This document shows, one piece after another, positions 25,034 through 34,203 of a stretch of 37,079 nt of DNA. The translations under genes were made by a program, and so were the position numbers. The notes beneath the pieces are model-generated. The model made no database searches, was not told the origin of the DNA, and worked only from the letters and a program-made list of their open reading frames with translations. The stretch's first letter is position 1. Each line of letters opens with the position of its first letter. Where the stretch lies: assembly GCA_002395405.1 (NCBI GenBank), contig DGWX01000048.1, forward strand, positions 1 to 37,079, given 5' to 3'. The stretch comes from Christensenella sp. UBA4247. Its GTDB lineage: Bacteria; Bacillota; Clostridia; Christensenellales; CAG-1252.

Positions 25034-25381
25034 TTATTTACCCTCCTCGGTGACTTCTTTTACGGATATGAACCTGAGTTCGTTCAAGGGCGTTTGCAAT
25101 TCGTCCGCCACGATCGCCATGATCATTGCGGCAGTGCGCTCGTCCACGTTATTCAATTTGATTTGACCGCTGCTTCCCGGCGCAAGCGCGGGTTCCTCGG
25201 CGGGCTTTTCAGACTCGATCTTCGCCTTCTTTCCCTTTTTGTCAAGCGAACGAATGATGAATGAAAGAAGGAATATAAATCCCATCAAAACGACGAGAAC
25301 GAACAAAACGAGAACGAATCCGACTAACGCAAGCAAAAGCCCTTGCGGTACGGTAAATTTCGTTGCAATCAAACTTGCCAT
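25034..25381 (-). CDS. oadG: Decarboxylase gamma subunit (OadG family)
   Basis: Small subunit that holds the alpha and beta subunits together at the membrane. The 115-aa protein has one N-terminal membrane helix (LLLALVGFVLVLFVLVVLMGFIF-type stretch, about residues 15-42), a charged linker and a C-terminal domain (NNVDERTAAMIMAIVADELQ) that fits the longer OadG-like proteins of Bacillota. It starts 3 bp after the oadA stop. Position between oadA and the biotin carrier supports the call. Confidence 0.88.
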   Translation of the reverse strand: MASLIATKFTVPQGLLLALVGFVLVLFVLVVLMGFIFLLSFIIRSLDKKGKKAKIESEKPAEEPALAPGSSGQIKLNNVDERTAAMIMAIVADELQTPLNELRFISVKEVTEEGK

Positions 25382-25384
25382 ATA

Positions 25385-26764
25385 TCAATCCTCCACCTTT
25401 TCGATGGTATATTTGACCTGTTTTTCTTCTTTTTCTTTTCTTGCGGCAAAGAACTTTTCGGCAACTTGCGGGAATGCGATATAGGACAATACGTCCTCAT
25501 CCGACTTTGCTACGCCGGCGAGTTCTTTCTTCGTTTTTTCGAAAAGCGGCTCCAACGTATCGGCAAAACGGCAAGTAATGGGCTCTTCGTCTCCGAGAAC
25601 TTGTTTTTTCAATTCCTCATTGACCTTGCCGGGCGCCTTTCCGTATTCGCCGCGGAGATATGCTTTAACCTCTTTACTGACGTTTACGTAACGACCGTTC
25701 AAAACGTTACTCGTGGCTTGCACGCCGACCATTTGGCTCATCGGCGTTACGAGCGGAGGATATCCGAGATCCGCTCTGACTTTCGGCGTTTCAAGCAAAA
25801 CTTCGTCCAACCGATCGAGAGCGTTTTGCATTTCAAGCTGCGATATCAGGTTGGAAAGCATTCCGCCGGGAACTTTATAATTCAATGCGTCCGTATCGGT
25901 CGCGAGAACTTTGGTTTTGAGCGTTCCGTTTTTAACGAATTCCGCAAAAACAGGTTTGAAAAAGTCGTTTACCTTTTTGAGAACGGCGGTATCGAGCGGG
26001 ATCTCGTAACCGAGTTGGTTGAGTGCGTATGCAAGCGTTTCGGTAGCGGGCTGCGAAGTACCGCCGGAGAAAGCGCTCGTCGCGGTATCCAAAACGTCCA
26101 CACCGGCTTCCACCGCTTTTAAGCAGGTCATAAAGGCAAGGCCGGTCGTGCAGTGCGTATGCAAAATAACGGGAAGACCGACGGAATCTTTCAAAGCGGA
26201 AACGAGATCGTACGCTTCTTTCGGGCCCATGACGCCCGCCATATCTTTGATACAAATCGTTTCGCAACCCATCTTTTTCATCGTCTTGCCGACTTCCACG
26301 AAGTTCGCAAGGGTATGGACGGGGCTGGTCGTATAGCTGATCGCACCGGAAGCGATCGCGCCGCGCTTGATGGTTTCGTCCACGGCGACTTCGATATTGC
26401 GCATATCGTTCAAAGCGTCGAAGATACGAATGATATTGATCCCGTTCGCGACGGAGCGTTCGACGAACTTGCGAACGACGTCGTCCGGATAGTGCTTATA
26501 TCCGAGCAGGTTTTGCCCTCTCAAAAGCATTTGAAGCTTGGTATTCGGCATCGCTTTCCTGATGCGGCGAAGTCTCTCCCACGGATCTTCTCCGAGGAAG
26601 CGCAAGCAGCTGTCAAAGGTGGCGCCGCCCCAGCATTCGACCGAGTAATAGCCCGCTTGATCCATCGTGCCGAGGATCCCTTCGAATTTATCAATGGGAA
26701 GCCTCGTTGCGATCAGAGACTGGTTCGCGTCTCTAAGCACCGTTTCGGTAAACTGAACTTTCAT
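25385..26764 (-). CDS. oadA: Oxaloacetate decarboxylase alpha subunit (carboxyltransferase)
   Basis: Transfers the carboxyl group of oxaloacetate to biotin, releasing pyruvate. The 459-aa protein has a TIM barrel with TVLRDANQSLIATR, VECWGGATFDSC, LLRGQNLLGYKHY, IRIFDALND, CIKDMAGVMGP and the metal ligands in LHTHCTTG. The conserved PC/OadA C-terminal region (KVPGGMLSNLISQL, VTPMSQMVGVQA) follows. It lacks the C-terminal biotin domain, which is encoded separately. The start is the ATG at 26764 with GGAGG upstream. A pyruvate-carboxylase or transcarboxylase half cannot be excluded by sequence alone, but the oadG and oadB neighbours support the Na+ pump. Confidence 0.94.
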   Translation of the reverse strand: MKVQFTETVLRDANQSLIATRLPIDKFEGILGTMDQAGYYSVECWGGATFDSCLRFLGEDPWERLRRIRKAMPNTKLQMLLRGQNLLGYKHYPDDVVRKFVERSVANGINIIRIFDALNDMRNIEVAVDETIKRGAIASGAISYTTSPVHTLANFVEVGKTMKKMGCETICIKDMAGVMGPKEAYDLVSALKDSVGLPVILHTHCTTGLAFMTCLKAVEAGVDVLDTATSAFSGGTSQPATETLAYALNQLGYEIPLDTAVLKKVNDFFKPVFAEFVKNGTLKTKVLATDTDALNYKVPGGMLSNLISQLEMQNALDRLDEVLLETPKVRADLGYPPLVTPMSQMVGVQATSNVLNGRYVNVSKEVKAYLRGEYGKAPGKVNEELKKQVLGDEEPITCRFADTLEPLFEKTKKELAGVAKSDEDVLSYIAFPQVAEKFFAARKEKEEKQVKYTIEKVED

Positions 26765-26819
26765 ATTCCCTCCTATCTGAATGGCGGCGAAAGCCGCAAA
26801 CAAAATTTTTCCGTATAAC

Positions 26820-26848
26820 AGTATAACAAATTACGCGCGCGCGGGCAA
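26820..26848 (-). promoter_or_regulatory. Promoter of the oad operon
   Basis: On the minus strand a -35 TTGCCC (26843-26848), 17-bp GC-repeat spacer and -10 TATACT (26820-26825). The leader carries a short GCGGC/GCCGC hairpin before the ribosome site of oadA. Confidence 0.6.
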
Positions 26849-26905
26849 AACGTTTTTCAAATAAAAAAGAGAAAAAGATAAAAATATCAACCGAATAGGA
26901 CGTTT

Positions 26906-27694
26906 TTAAGCAAGACCGACGTCAAGCGCCAGCATAACGACGAATCCGATCGCAAAACAAACCGTGGAAATATTTGTATGCTCCCCTTTCGCCGTTTCGG
27001 GGATAAGCTCCTCTACTACGACGTAAAACATCGCGCCCGCCGCAAATGATAAAAGATAAGGCAATATCGGAAGAAAAATTTTTGCGAAAAAAATGGTCAT
27101 AAGCGCGCCGATCGGCTCGATCACCCCGGACAAAACACCGTACCAAAAAGTTTTGCCCTTTGCCATGCCCTCCGCACGAAGCGGCATGGATACGATGGCG
27201 CCCTCGGGGAAATTTTGCAACGCGATACCGATCGACATAACGACGGCACCCATCAAAGTAATACTTTGATTACCATACAGCCAGCCCGCAAAGATCACCC
27301 CGACCGTCATTCCTTCCGGCAGATTGTGAAGCGCCACGGCAAGAAACATCTTGGTCGTATTTTTGAGTCCGCTATGCACGCCCTCTTCCGTTTTGTCATT
27401 ATGAATGTGCGGGATCAAAATATCCAGCGCAAGCAAAAACAGCATACCGATCAAAAACCCGATAACCGAAGGGATAAACGCCAGCCTTCCCATCCACTTG
27501 GATTCTTCCAGCGCCGGAAGGATCAGGCTGAAAAAAGAGGCGGAAACCATGATTCCGGCGGCAAACGCCGTCAAACCTTTTTTCAGCTTGGGATCGATTT
27601 CTCTTTTGAGGAAAAACACGCAAGACGCGCCCAAACAAGTACCGAACAACGGCAACAGTATTCCTATGATAACGTTCGTCCATTTGCCCAACAT
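26906..27694 (-). CDS. ZIP family divalent metal transporter
   Basis: Membrane importer, probably of zinc or another divalent cation. The 262-aa protein has eight likely membrane helices and the two ZIP metal-site motifs: ALHNLPEGMTVGV in helix 4 and IALQNFPEGAIVSMPL in helix 5. A histidine-bearing loop (IPHIHNDKTEEG) lies between helices 3 and 4. The ATG at 27694 has AAAGGGGA seven bases upstream. It stands alone with its own promoter; the oad promoter follows it and no clear terminator separates them. Substrate is not determined by sequence. Confidence 0.93.
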   Translation of the reverse strand: MLGKWTNVIIGILLPLFGTCLGASCVFFLKREIDPKLKKGLTAFAAGIMVSASFFSLILPALEESKWMGRLAFIPSVIGFLIGMLFLLALDILIPHIHNDKTEEGVHSGLKNTTKMFLAVALHNLPEGMTVGVIFAGWLYGNQSITLMGAVVMSIGIALQNFPEGAIVSMPLRAEGMAKGKTFWYGVLSGVIEPIGALMTIFFAKIFLPILPYLLSFAAGAMFYVVVEELIPETAKGEHTNISTVCFAIGFVVMLALDVGLA

Positions 27695-27721
27695 TCCGAA
27701 ATCCCCTTTACAATCAATACA

Positions 27722-27750
27722 AATATACTATATTAAAAACTCAATGTAAA
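27722..27750 (-). promoter_or_regulatory. Promoter of the ZIP transporter gene
   Basis: On the minus strand -35 TTTACA (27745-27750), 17-bp spacer, -10 TATATT (27722-27727). No Zur-type operator was recognised with confidence. Confidence 0.6.
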
Positions 27751-27784
27751 TCGAACGTATATGTTTTTTGTTTTTTTTCTTTAA

Positions 27785-27829
27785 TGAAAAAAGCGCGCCC
27801 GGTAAGGTGCGCTTCCATTAGGGAATTTT
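27785..27829 (-). repeat. Left island-edge repeat with outward terminator hairpin
   Basis: On the plus strand an A-run is followed by AAGCGCGCC, a 6-nt loop, GGTGCGCTT, then CCATTAGGGAATTTT. Read on the minus strand the hairpin ends in six T and can terminate the island operon. TTCCATTAGGGA (27813-27824) recurs inverted at 34892-34903, and TAAGGTGCGCTT (27803-27814) recurs directly at 34910-34921. Confidence 0.75.
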
Positions 27830-27856
27830 CGGTACGGCTGTTCTTTGAGAATCAGG

Positions 27857-27880
27857 CGTGGCGTGATGCCACGGTTTTTT
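27857..27880 (+). terminator. Plus-strand terminator-like hairpin
   Basis: CGTGGC (27857-27862), loop GTGAT, GCCACG (27868-27873), one G, then six T on the plus strand. No plus-strand gene ends here, so either it stops antisense transcription or it belongs to an unrecognised short RNA. Confidence 0.55.
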
Positions 27881-27968
27881 CTTTGTTTGGTTCAATCAAA
27901 GTCCGGAATTTCTACGGATCCGATGAAGTTGTAAATGATCGTTTAAGTGGGCGAGAAGCCTTGCAGAA

Positions 27969-27999
27969 CCTACGACCAAACAACGTTTGGTATAGTAGG
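27969..27999. repeat. Nested inverted repeat (two-tier hairpin)
   Basis: CCTAC, 2-nt gap, CCAAAC, 3-nt loop, GTTTGG, 4-nt gap, GTAGG. The outer and inner arms are perfect. No T-run follows on either strand, so it is not a standard terminator. It lies 19 bp beyond the nuclease stop. Confidence 0.6.
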
Positions 28000-28017
28000 C
28001 TAAATTATCCTTTTCTC

Positions 28018-29133
28018 CTATGCAGTAATCCCCAAGTAATCATATAAATTCTTGAAGAAATCACTCAAAGTACGTTCAGCATTGCCATTTAACAGCTCCT
28101 CGTTACAAATGCGAAATATGTCGTAACCTAAGAACTTCATAGCTCGATCGTATTCTACTTGTTTTGCATATTTTTCTAAATCAATTTTATTTTCTGATAA
28201 AAAATGAGAGCTACCATCTAATTCGATAATTATTCTTTTTCCAGCATATATTATAAGAAAATCCATCCTTTGAAAGGTTAGCTCTTCATTAAAAGCGCAT
28301 TTTTTTCGCTCGAATTTTGTTTTTGGGTCATAATGTAAGTACACCTGCGGGATTAATACAGGATGATCTTCTTTGTAGTAATTCGCCCTATAATAGTCTT
28401 GGACAAGCAATTCATTTTTTTGCAATTGTTTCTGTTTATCATACCAAAAATATTTTTGTTTATTTTTTAACCACCAATTATTAAAATCCTTATATAACAA
28501 ACTATCGCCAATTTCTTCATCATACACTAACATATCATCGGAATTTATAACTTCCAAATCTCCATCCAAAACTTGTTTTATTCTAATATCGGGTTTTGCT
28601 TTTGAAACGCCAAAAAGCAAATATTTTGTTGCAGAAAAAACCTGCCTATTTGAAATCTTAAAAATGGGTTCAGCTATTATGCTTTGTTCAATTGGTGTAA
28701 ATGTATCGGGTAAAATGAACTTACTCGTATTGTCATTTTGTATAAAATGGCAGATAACATCAATTTTACTTGCATACATCGTTTCTACATCAAAATTGAT
28801 ATGTATTTTGCTAAAAAATGATTGGAGCTGACTTAATATATTACTTATATTTTCTATTTGACTTCTACTCCTAGAAGTCAAATAATAATTGCCTTTATTG
28901 AGCCTTGACGTGTTTTCATCAAACCAATTTACAATATAATAATGCAAACGTCCGAACACAAAATTTACTTGTTTTTCCTCATAGTGATAAAGAGGCGCGT
29001 AAATATCCGCATCTGCATTAACCAAAATATCATGCAATATATTGCCTGTCTCTTCTCTAAGCATATATTCAGGGAAAAACTTCTTGCATATTATTTCAAA
29101 TTTTGTTACTTGTTCAGCCGTAAGAAGATTCAT
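28018..29133 (-). CDS. DUF559/Vsr-like nuclease-domain protein
   Basis: 371-aa protein. Residues ~1-250 are not recognised: AT-rich coding, many Asn, Lys, Ile and Tyr. The C-terminus carries a PD-(D/E)XK-type fold of the DUF559/Vsr group: FQRMDFLII (Asp291), IIIELDGSSHF (Glu304, Asp306, His310), then EYDRAMKFLGYDIFRICNEEL. The ordered Asp, E-x-D-G-x-x-H and YDR...G.....R pattern is the family signature. The ATG at 29133 has GGAG upstream and lies 19 bp after the helicase-methylase gene, so it is the last gene of the island operon. It is more AT-rich than the large upstream gene, suggesting a separate origin. Likely a nuclease effector or repair-type partner of the restriction system; that role is inferred. 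Confidence 0.75.
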   Translation of the reverse strand: MNLLTAEQVTKFEIICKKFFPEYMLREETGNILHDILVNADADIYAPLYHYEEKQVNFVFGRLHYYIVNWFDENTSRLNKGNYYLTSRSRSQIENISNILSQLQSFFSKIHINFDVETMYASKIDVICHFIQNDNTSKFILPDTFTPIEQSIIAEPIFKISNRQVFSATKYLLFGVSKAKPDIRIKQVLDGDLEVINSDDMLVYDEEIGDSLLYKDFNNWWLKNKQKYFWYDKQKQLQKNELLVQDYYRANYYKEDHPVLIPQVYLHYDPKTKFERKKCAFNEELTFQRMDFLIIYAGKRIIIELDGSSHFLSENKIDLEKYAKQVEYDRAMKFLGYDIFRICNEELLNGNAERTLSDFFKNLYDYLGITA

Positions 29134-29152
29134 TGATTTTCTCCAAATAGTT

Positions 29153-32100
29153 TTACTCCATAGGTTTAATCATTGACTCGATGAAGGCGATTTCGGATTC
29201 GTCGAGGCTGTATTTGGCGTATAGTTGCTTATCAATTTCAGGAATGGATTTGCTCCAATCAATATCCGAATTTGCAGTAAAATCTTGAAGCGGAACATTT
29301 AGCCAAACACCCTTTTTATTGTCTTGCGTTACCTTTAATGTTCCAAGTAGTGCTCTTGCAAATTTGCTCTTTATATATTTAAAAGCCGCATTTGCCTCAA
29401 ATAAAGTATTGAATGCTCCAATGCTTATAAATGTTTGAGTATGTCCGATCAGGGGTTCCCCAATCAGGGGTGTTGATAAAACTTCGCCTATTGCACCTGA
29501 ACCATTTGCTTTTGGAATTATGATCTTATAATAGTCGAGATTCGCATGCGGCTCCAAATAATCTTTTTGGATCCATTTGTAATACCTTTGAGTCCCGATA
29601 AGACCAATCAATTGGACATACTCTTTCCCGTCAATGGGTTGATCATCATACAGCACATCAGCCAACTTTGAAAAAATATTTGTTGTCACGTCATAAGTGT
29701 GCCCCTTACTAAGTCTATTCGCAATTTTAGGGTGCTCTTGATGCAACTTTTTGCTCAATTTATAACTTTCCGGCGCAAAAACAAAATTGGCAATACTGAC
29801 AAACCTTTCATTAACAACCTTGTGTAAAATTGAGTTCAACTCCGGGTAAGCTGTAAATGTACCAATTTTGCCGAAGCTTTGATTTTTATCATGATAGGTA
29901 ATAACTATTCCGCCTTTCGCTCCTGTTTCAGGGAACACCTTAGAATTATCAGGCTCATAAAATGTTACCTTTAAATGTTCATCTTTTAACATTTTTTGAT
30001 TCCATGTCTTTGGTGTTTTTCCAACGTTAAATAAAAACTTTGCAGGGGTAATCATACATGAAATGTTTGATAATCTGTATGAAATATCCATAAAATAGTT
30101 ATATATTGCTGGCTCGCTCGTATCTGAGGCAATTCCTTGATACGGCGGATTTCCTACTACTGCATCGAATTTAATCATATCTGTTTCTCCTTGTTCGGGA
30201 TCGTCTGTCAAATTAACCTCATTAAACGGTTTGTTTTGTGTTAGAATTTTCGTGATTTTATCGTAGTCGATTTCATCATCCGTTTTCACTTCCAACAAAT
30301 CCGTTGCAACAAACTCGCTTGCGATATTCGCCACGTTCAGTCCGAGCATTTCATAGAGTTTTCTTGTAAGTTCATAGCAAACGGACGATTTCGGAATGGT
30401 ATAAATCATATTTGCGACGATTGCCTTATCTATTCCGATCGTCGTCATTTTTTTGCAAAGCGCAACGGCGTATTCGCCAGACGTGCCGGCAATATCCAAA
30501 ATTCTGCCGTGTCTTTCAGCAATTTCTTTCATGAAGTCATCGGGGAACAGATTTACCATATCATCGCAGATCTTCGACGGGGTAATGACGATAGCGTCGC
30601 CAAGTTTACCGAACTTTTTGACTGCAACGTTCGCCTTATCTTCGGGCGACATATCAGACTGCGACAAATCGTTCAGGTCTTGAATTCTATAATCCAAGTC
30701 GCTTAACTTAAATTTGTCCATCTTTTGGTGAATCAGCCTCAGCACCTGTTTATTTAGCCCGAGATTTTTTGCAATACGGCGATTGTCTTCCGAATCAAAT
30801 TTGTCTATGATATCGGAAACGGAAATCACCCTGTCCTTTGTAATGAAAGCAAACAACAGGATACGGACATAATAGCTTTGAATCTTTTTAGTCAGGCTTA
30901 TTTCTTGTTTACGCTGTTCATCCGCTGTCGTCGGTTCGGATTGCCCGTTTTCGGCCGGGTTCGCCCCCGTTTCGTCATCGTTATCGAGCGTTTCTCCGTC
31001 GGGAACATCAAGATTTCCATTTTCGTCGTCATCTTCGCCGCTACTTTCATTCGCAGGTACAGACAACCCCGATTTGGAGCCGATTTCGTTTTCTTGCTCG
31101 ATAACAGAACGGAAAAAGTCGTCTTCCAACAAGCTCAAATCGACAGGTGTTTCAAGGGCTTCATCCTTAATGCCTTTATCCTTTTGATAATTGCTGACCG
31201 CCGTCAAAATATCCGCCGCTTTTACCTCTGCAATTTTGTCCGCATTGATCGTGACGATAGGAGAAATGCGAAGTTCTTTTTGGATACGACTTTCCAATTC
31301 GGAATTACCGCCTGTCTCCACATTGGCGTTGTAGATTTTGGATTTGGTTTCTTGCATGACAAACATTCTGTTCGGCATAAAATCGACGAGCAGAGTTTGA
31401 GGTTTCATATTATATTTGATCGTATCGCCGCTATCGTCAACGTACGTTTTGATATATTGGTTTTGCAAGCGGAACACGGCTTGATCGTATTCCTGCGGAG
31501 AAGCCGTATCTTTCAAATATAACATCGTATCCCATTCGGGGACTGTGCTACCCGTAAGCATACGATTGACGGTAAGCGTTATTGTTTTTTCTCCGTTTGT
31601 TTCCGCATTGTGGATAGCGGTTTTTATTGAATTGGAATCTCTGTATGCGTTCGGATTATCCACACCGGAGATATTGATGATTTTATAACCATTCAGATTG
31701 CGGAACTTATCGGCATTGTCTTTGATAAGCGTTTCCAAAGCATCGCAAGAAGCACAATAAGGTAAGACTATGACAATATGGCGGCACATTTTGCCGTCCT
31801 TGATTTTGCCATAATCCAAAAAGCCCAAAAGATTATCATCGTTCTTGCTACCGTCGATAACCTCTAACAAGTCAAGGATTTCCTGCTCAAACTTGAACTT
31901 TTTATGTAAACCGGTATCAACTTTTCTAATGGATTGCGGTTTGAAAAGCGCAGAGAAAGCATAGGTGGTGCCTGATTCTCTCAATTCTTCAAGCCGCTTG
32001 CGGGAAGACTCGTTTGGATGAAAAGCAAAACGGACCATTTGAGGAAATCCATAGTATGGGTTATCCCATTCTTTATAGTTATCGTCCAAAATGTGCGCTT

Positions 32101-33220
32101 TGTCCCACGCCTTCTGCTCGTCAACAATATCTGTGAACTGATAAAAGGCAATAATATCTTCTTTTTTGAATTCGCTGCCCATCAAAATACGGTAAGGCGT
32201 ACCGGATAGGTGGATCGTCGTATCCGCAGACAGCGTTTTGACAACGGTATCCGCATCCTCCACGTCCACAAAGTCATCTTCATCTTTCTTGTTTTTTACA
32301 TCCTTTTCATATCCCGAAGCCTTCAAAACGGCACCGTATTTTTCGGCTCGTGCGCCGAAATGCGTTTCATCAACAAGCAAAAGGTCGATTGATTGACCAA
32401 AAACCTCTTGATGTTTGTCTTTGATCATGTCGCCTTGTAAATCCTGAAGAGTCAAAAAGACTGCGACTTTCCTATTTTGAGAAAGTTTTTCCGTAATGAT
32501 ATGATTGTTGCGGCTTAATTCATCGCTCGAAATAAAATCATAATCGGCAAAGTTCACATGACTCTCGACCGTCTTTTTCCATTCAAGACGAACGTCGGCT
32601 TTTGCAGAAACGATTACAACCAATTTTGCATTCATTTCTAATGCGCAGCACATAGAAGTAAACGACTTACCAAAACGCATAACCGCATACATCAAAAGAT
32701 TTTTATGCCCGTTTTCTCGCGCCATTTTGAACGCTTTTACTGTTTTTTCTTGATTGGGACGGAGCGGATAGTTTTCTGTACGAGCAAACGTAAACGTTTC
32801 GGTTAAACGGTTTTCCGCATTGTAGAATTGATATTTTCCGGCATTTTCGGAATAGTCTTTTTCTATATCGGTGATAGCTTCCGTGACATCTTCAGCGGTT
32901 GCATTCTTGAAAAACTCTCTCGAATAATAAACCCCTGTCGGTAAGCCAGTCGGCAAAAGCCTTTCTCTGTGTTTGTCTGTTTCCAAAAATTGATGTATGG
33001 CAAAGTCGCGGAAATAAACATTGTCGTTTACTTTCGCCGTGCCTTCAAATTGTTTGATCAATTCTGGAAAGTGTTCGCGCCATTCTTTCAAACGATCCGA
33101 TACAGGGCGGTAAGTGTCGCCGACCTTCAAATAGTTCGGGATCGTATTTGTTGTAAAAGCATAGATACGCGGCTCAACTCTTCCAATTATGATTTCATCT
33201 AAAAGTGTTTTATCTACCAT
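29153..33220 (-). CDS. GIY-YIG-like nuclease, SF2 helicase and N6-adenine methylase fusion (single-chain R-M)
   Basis: A 1355-aa multidomain protein. Residues ~15-105 resemble a GIY-YIG/T5orf172 nuclease domain: RIYAFTT, YLKVGDTYRPVSDRLKEW, FRDFAIHQFLE. Residues ~150-590 form a DEAD/DEAH-like motor: Walker A-like VMRFGKSFTS (180-189), DETH at 284-287, SGTPYR (339-344) and the motif V-VI block RMLTGSTVPEWD...YDQAVFRLQN. An acidic linker lies at ~725-770. Residues ~865-1150 are an Eco57I-type N6-adenine methylase: motif X-like DAIVITPSKICDDMV, SAM loop ILDIAGTSGEYA and catalytic NPPY at 1024-1027. The remaining C-terminus probably recognises DNA. So cleavage, translocation and modification appear on one chain. 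The ATG at 33220 has AAAGGATGA upstream. The nuclease assignment is the least certain. Confidence 0.85.
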   Translation of the reverse strand: MVDKTLLDEIIIGRVEPRIYAFTTNTIPNYLKVGDTYRPVSDRLKEWREHFPELIKQFEGTAKVNDNVYFRDFAIHQFLETDKHRERLLPTGLPTGVYYSREFFKNATAEDVTEAITDIEKDYSENAGKYQFYNAENRLTETFTFARTENYPLRPNQEKTVKAFKMARENGHKNLLMYAVMRFGKSFTSMCCALEMNAKLVVIVSAKADVRLEWKKTVESHVNFADYDFISSDELSRNNHIITEKLSQNRKVAVFLTLQDLQGDMIKDKHQEVFGQSIDLLLVDETHFGARAEKYGAVLKASGYEKDVKNKKDEDDFVDVEDADTVVKTLSADTTIHLSGTPYRILMGSEFKKEDIIAFYQFTDIVDEQKAWDKAHILDDNYKEWDNPYYGFPQMVRFAFHPNESSRKRLEELRESGTTYAFSALFKPQSIRKVDTGLHKKFKFEQEILDLLEVIDGSKNDDNLLGFLDYGKIKDGKMCRHIVIVLPYCASCDALETLIKDNADKFRNLNGYKIINISGVDNPNAYRDSNSIKTAIHNAETNGEKTITLTVNRMLTGSTVPEWDTMLYLKDTASPQEYDQAVFRLQNQYIKTYVDDSGDTIKYNMKPQTLLVDFMPNRMFVMQETKSKIYNANVETGGNSELESRIQKELRISPIVTINADKIAEVKAADILTAVSNYQKDKGIKDEALETPVDLSLLEDDFFRSVIEQENEIGSKSGLSVPANESSGEDDDENGNLDVPDGETLDNDDETGANPAENGQSEPTTADEQRKQEISLTKKIQSYYVRILLFAFITKDRVISVSDIIDKFDSEDNRRIAKNLGLNKQVLRLIHQKMDKFKLSDLDYRIQDLNDLSQSDMSPEDKANVAVKKFGKLGDAIVITPSKICDDMVNLFPDDFMKEIAERHGRILDIAGTSGEYAVALCKKMTTIGIDKAIVANMIYTIPKSSVCYELTRKLYEMLGLNVANIASEFVATDLLEVKTDDEIDYDKITKILTQNKPFNEVNLTDDPEQGETDMIKFDAVVGNPPYQGIASDTSEPAIYNYFMDISYRLSNISCMITPAKFLFNVGKTPKTWNQKMLKDEHLKVTFYEPDNSKVFPETGAKGGIVITYHDKNQSFGKIGTFTAYPELNSILHKVVNERFVSIANFVFAPESYKLSKKLHQEHPKIANRLSKGHTYDVTTNIFSKLADVLYDDQPIDGKEYVQLIGLIGTQRYYKWIQKDYLEPHANLDYYKIIIPKANGSGAIGEVLSTPLIGEPLIGHTQTFISIGAFNTLFEANAAFKYIKSKFARALLGTLKVTQDNKKGVWLNVPLQDFTANSDIDWSKSIPEIDKQLYAKYSLDESEIAFIESMIKPME

Positions 33221-33223
33221 AAA

Positions 33224-34198
33224 TCATCCTTTTTTCAGTAAAGACACGAACTTTACTTTCTTTGAGGCATCCCAGTCCATCACATAGCAATAAATTCCGT
33301 TATGCTTGTTGGGGTTATTCGTTTTACATCCGTCACAAACCTCTTCGTGAACTTCTTCGCCAAAGAGAGTGTAATCAATTCTTTTTTCGTTGTGGCAACT
33401 TTCGGGAATAACGAATTTCAGTCCATCCATCTGCCAAATATTCCACGAAAGTATCTCGGCGATTTCGCGCAGGTACTCTTTGATGGGATAGACGCCGAAT
33501 TTGTTTTCGTAATAGTCGCAGAATGTGAATAAAAGGTTTTCTCTTGCGAGCAGAACGTTATCGCCTTGCCAGTCGTAGCCGTAGATACTCTTGTATGCTT
33601 CTTTTGCCCACGCACACCAATCTTGCTCGACGTCGGTGTTTTCGGAAACGATACGGAGTTTCCTGTCGAGCAAGCCGATACGGTCTTTTACTGGTATGAC
33701 ATCACCCGTAACGGTATCATATCGGCTGGCAAGATAGGGTGCTTCGCCGCAAGTGATCTCAAGACGTTGCGCCTTGACGTATTCTTGCCACGTTTTGCCG
33801 TCGGGGAAGGTCACTTTCTCTTGGTTTGTCGTCCAGCCTTTTTCCGTTTCTGTGTTGAAAATATTTTTGCGCCCAAACCAAGCGTTATCGACGAGATTAT
33901 TTTGCTTGTTGCATATCCACGAGGGCGTAAAAACTTCCGCTTTGTCGCGGACACGGGAGAGCTGCTCTTGCTTCGTCTTCTCTGTGCGCGGTTTTATGAG
34001 ATTGCCGTTCGTTCCGGTGATGGCATAGATTTCTATATGGTCGTTTTTGCCGTAACCGAAACCTTTTTGAGCGTAGTTATCCGTAGCCCAAATGATATTC
34101 TTGCCGGAAGAATTGTCTTTGAGCAGAATAGAAAGCAGAGATGAGTCCATCTCCAGTATCTTATTCTCTTTTACGTCAACCCTGATTTCTTTTGCCAT
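33224..34198 (-). CDS. Restriction-system accessory protein ("subunit M"-like)
   Basis: 324-aa protein with EIYAITGTNG, then RVRDKAEVFTPSWICNKQNN, an EVFTP segment like the SAM-proximal motif X of N6-adenine methylases, and RLEITCGEAPYLASRYD and LASRYDTVTGDVIPVKDRIG. It has no NPPY motif, so it is not a complete methylase. In my recollection such proteins precede Eco57I-type helicase-methylases and are loosely labelled restriction subunit M. A C-terminal CDGCKTNNPNKHNG may bind metal. I chose the ATG at 34198 (AAGG upstream) over an in-frame start at 34237. The gene is 3 bp before the large fusion gene, suggesting the two proteins work together. Confidence 0.7.
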   Translation of the reverse strand: MAKEIRVDVKENKILEMDSSLLSILLKDNSSGKNIIWATDNYAQKGFGYGKNDHIEIYAITGTNGNLIKPRTEKTKQEQLSRVRDKAEVFTPSWICNKQNNLVDNAWFGRKNIFNTETEKGWTTNQEKVTFPDGKTWQEYVKAQRLEITCGEAPYLASRYDTVTGDVIPVKDRIGLLDRKLRIVSENTDVEQDWCAWAKEAYKSIYGYDWQGDNVLLARENLLFTFCDYYENKFGVYPIKEYLREIAEILSWNIWQMDGLKFVIPESCHNEKRIDYTLFGEEVHEEVCDGCKTNNPNKHNGIYCYVMDWDASKKVKFVSLLKKG

Positions 34199-34203
34199 TG
34201 AGG

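Larger units (their letters stand above)
27695..28017. other. Gene-free stretch between ZIP gene and island: promoter, terminator, folded elements
   Basis: This 323-bp stretch has no convincing gene. From left to right it holds the ZIP promoter, a minus-strand terminator hairpin with the island-edge repeat (27785-27829), a hairpin with a T-run on the plus strand (27857-27880) and a nested hairpin (27969-27999). A plus-strand open frame at 27784-28047 runs through all of these and over the nuclease stop, so I do not call it. Confidence 0.7.

Noticed and set aside
27784..28047. Plus-strand 87-codon frame starting MKKARPVRCA
   Set aside because: It crosses two terminator-type hairpins and the end of the nuclease gene, has no ribosome site and matches nothing I know.
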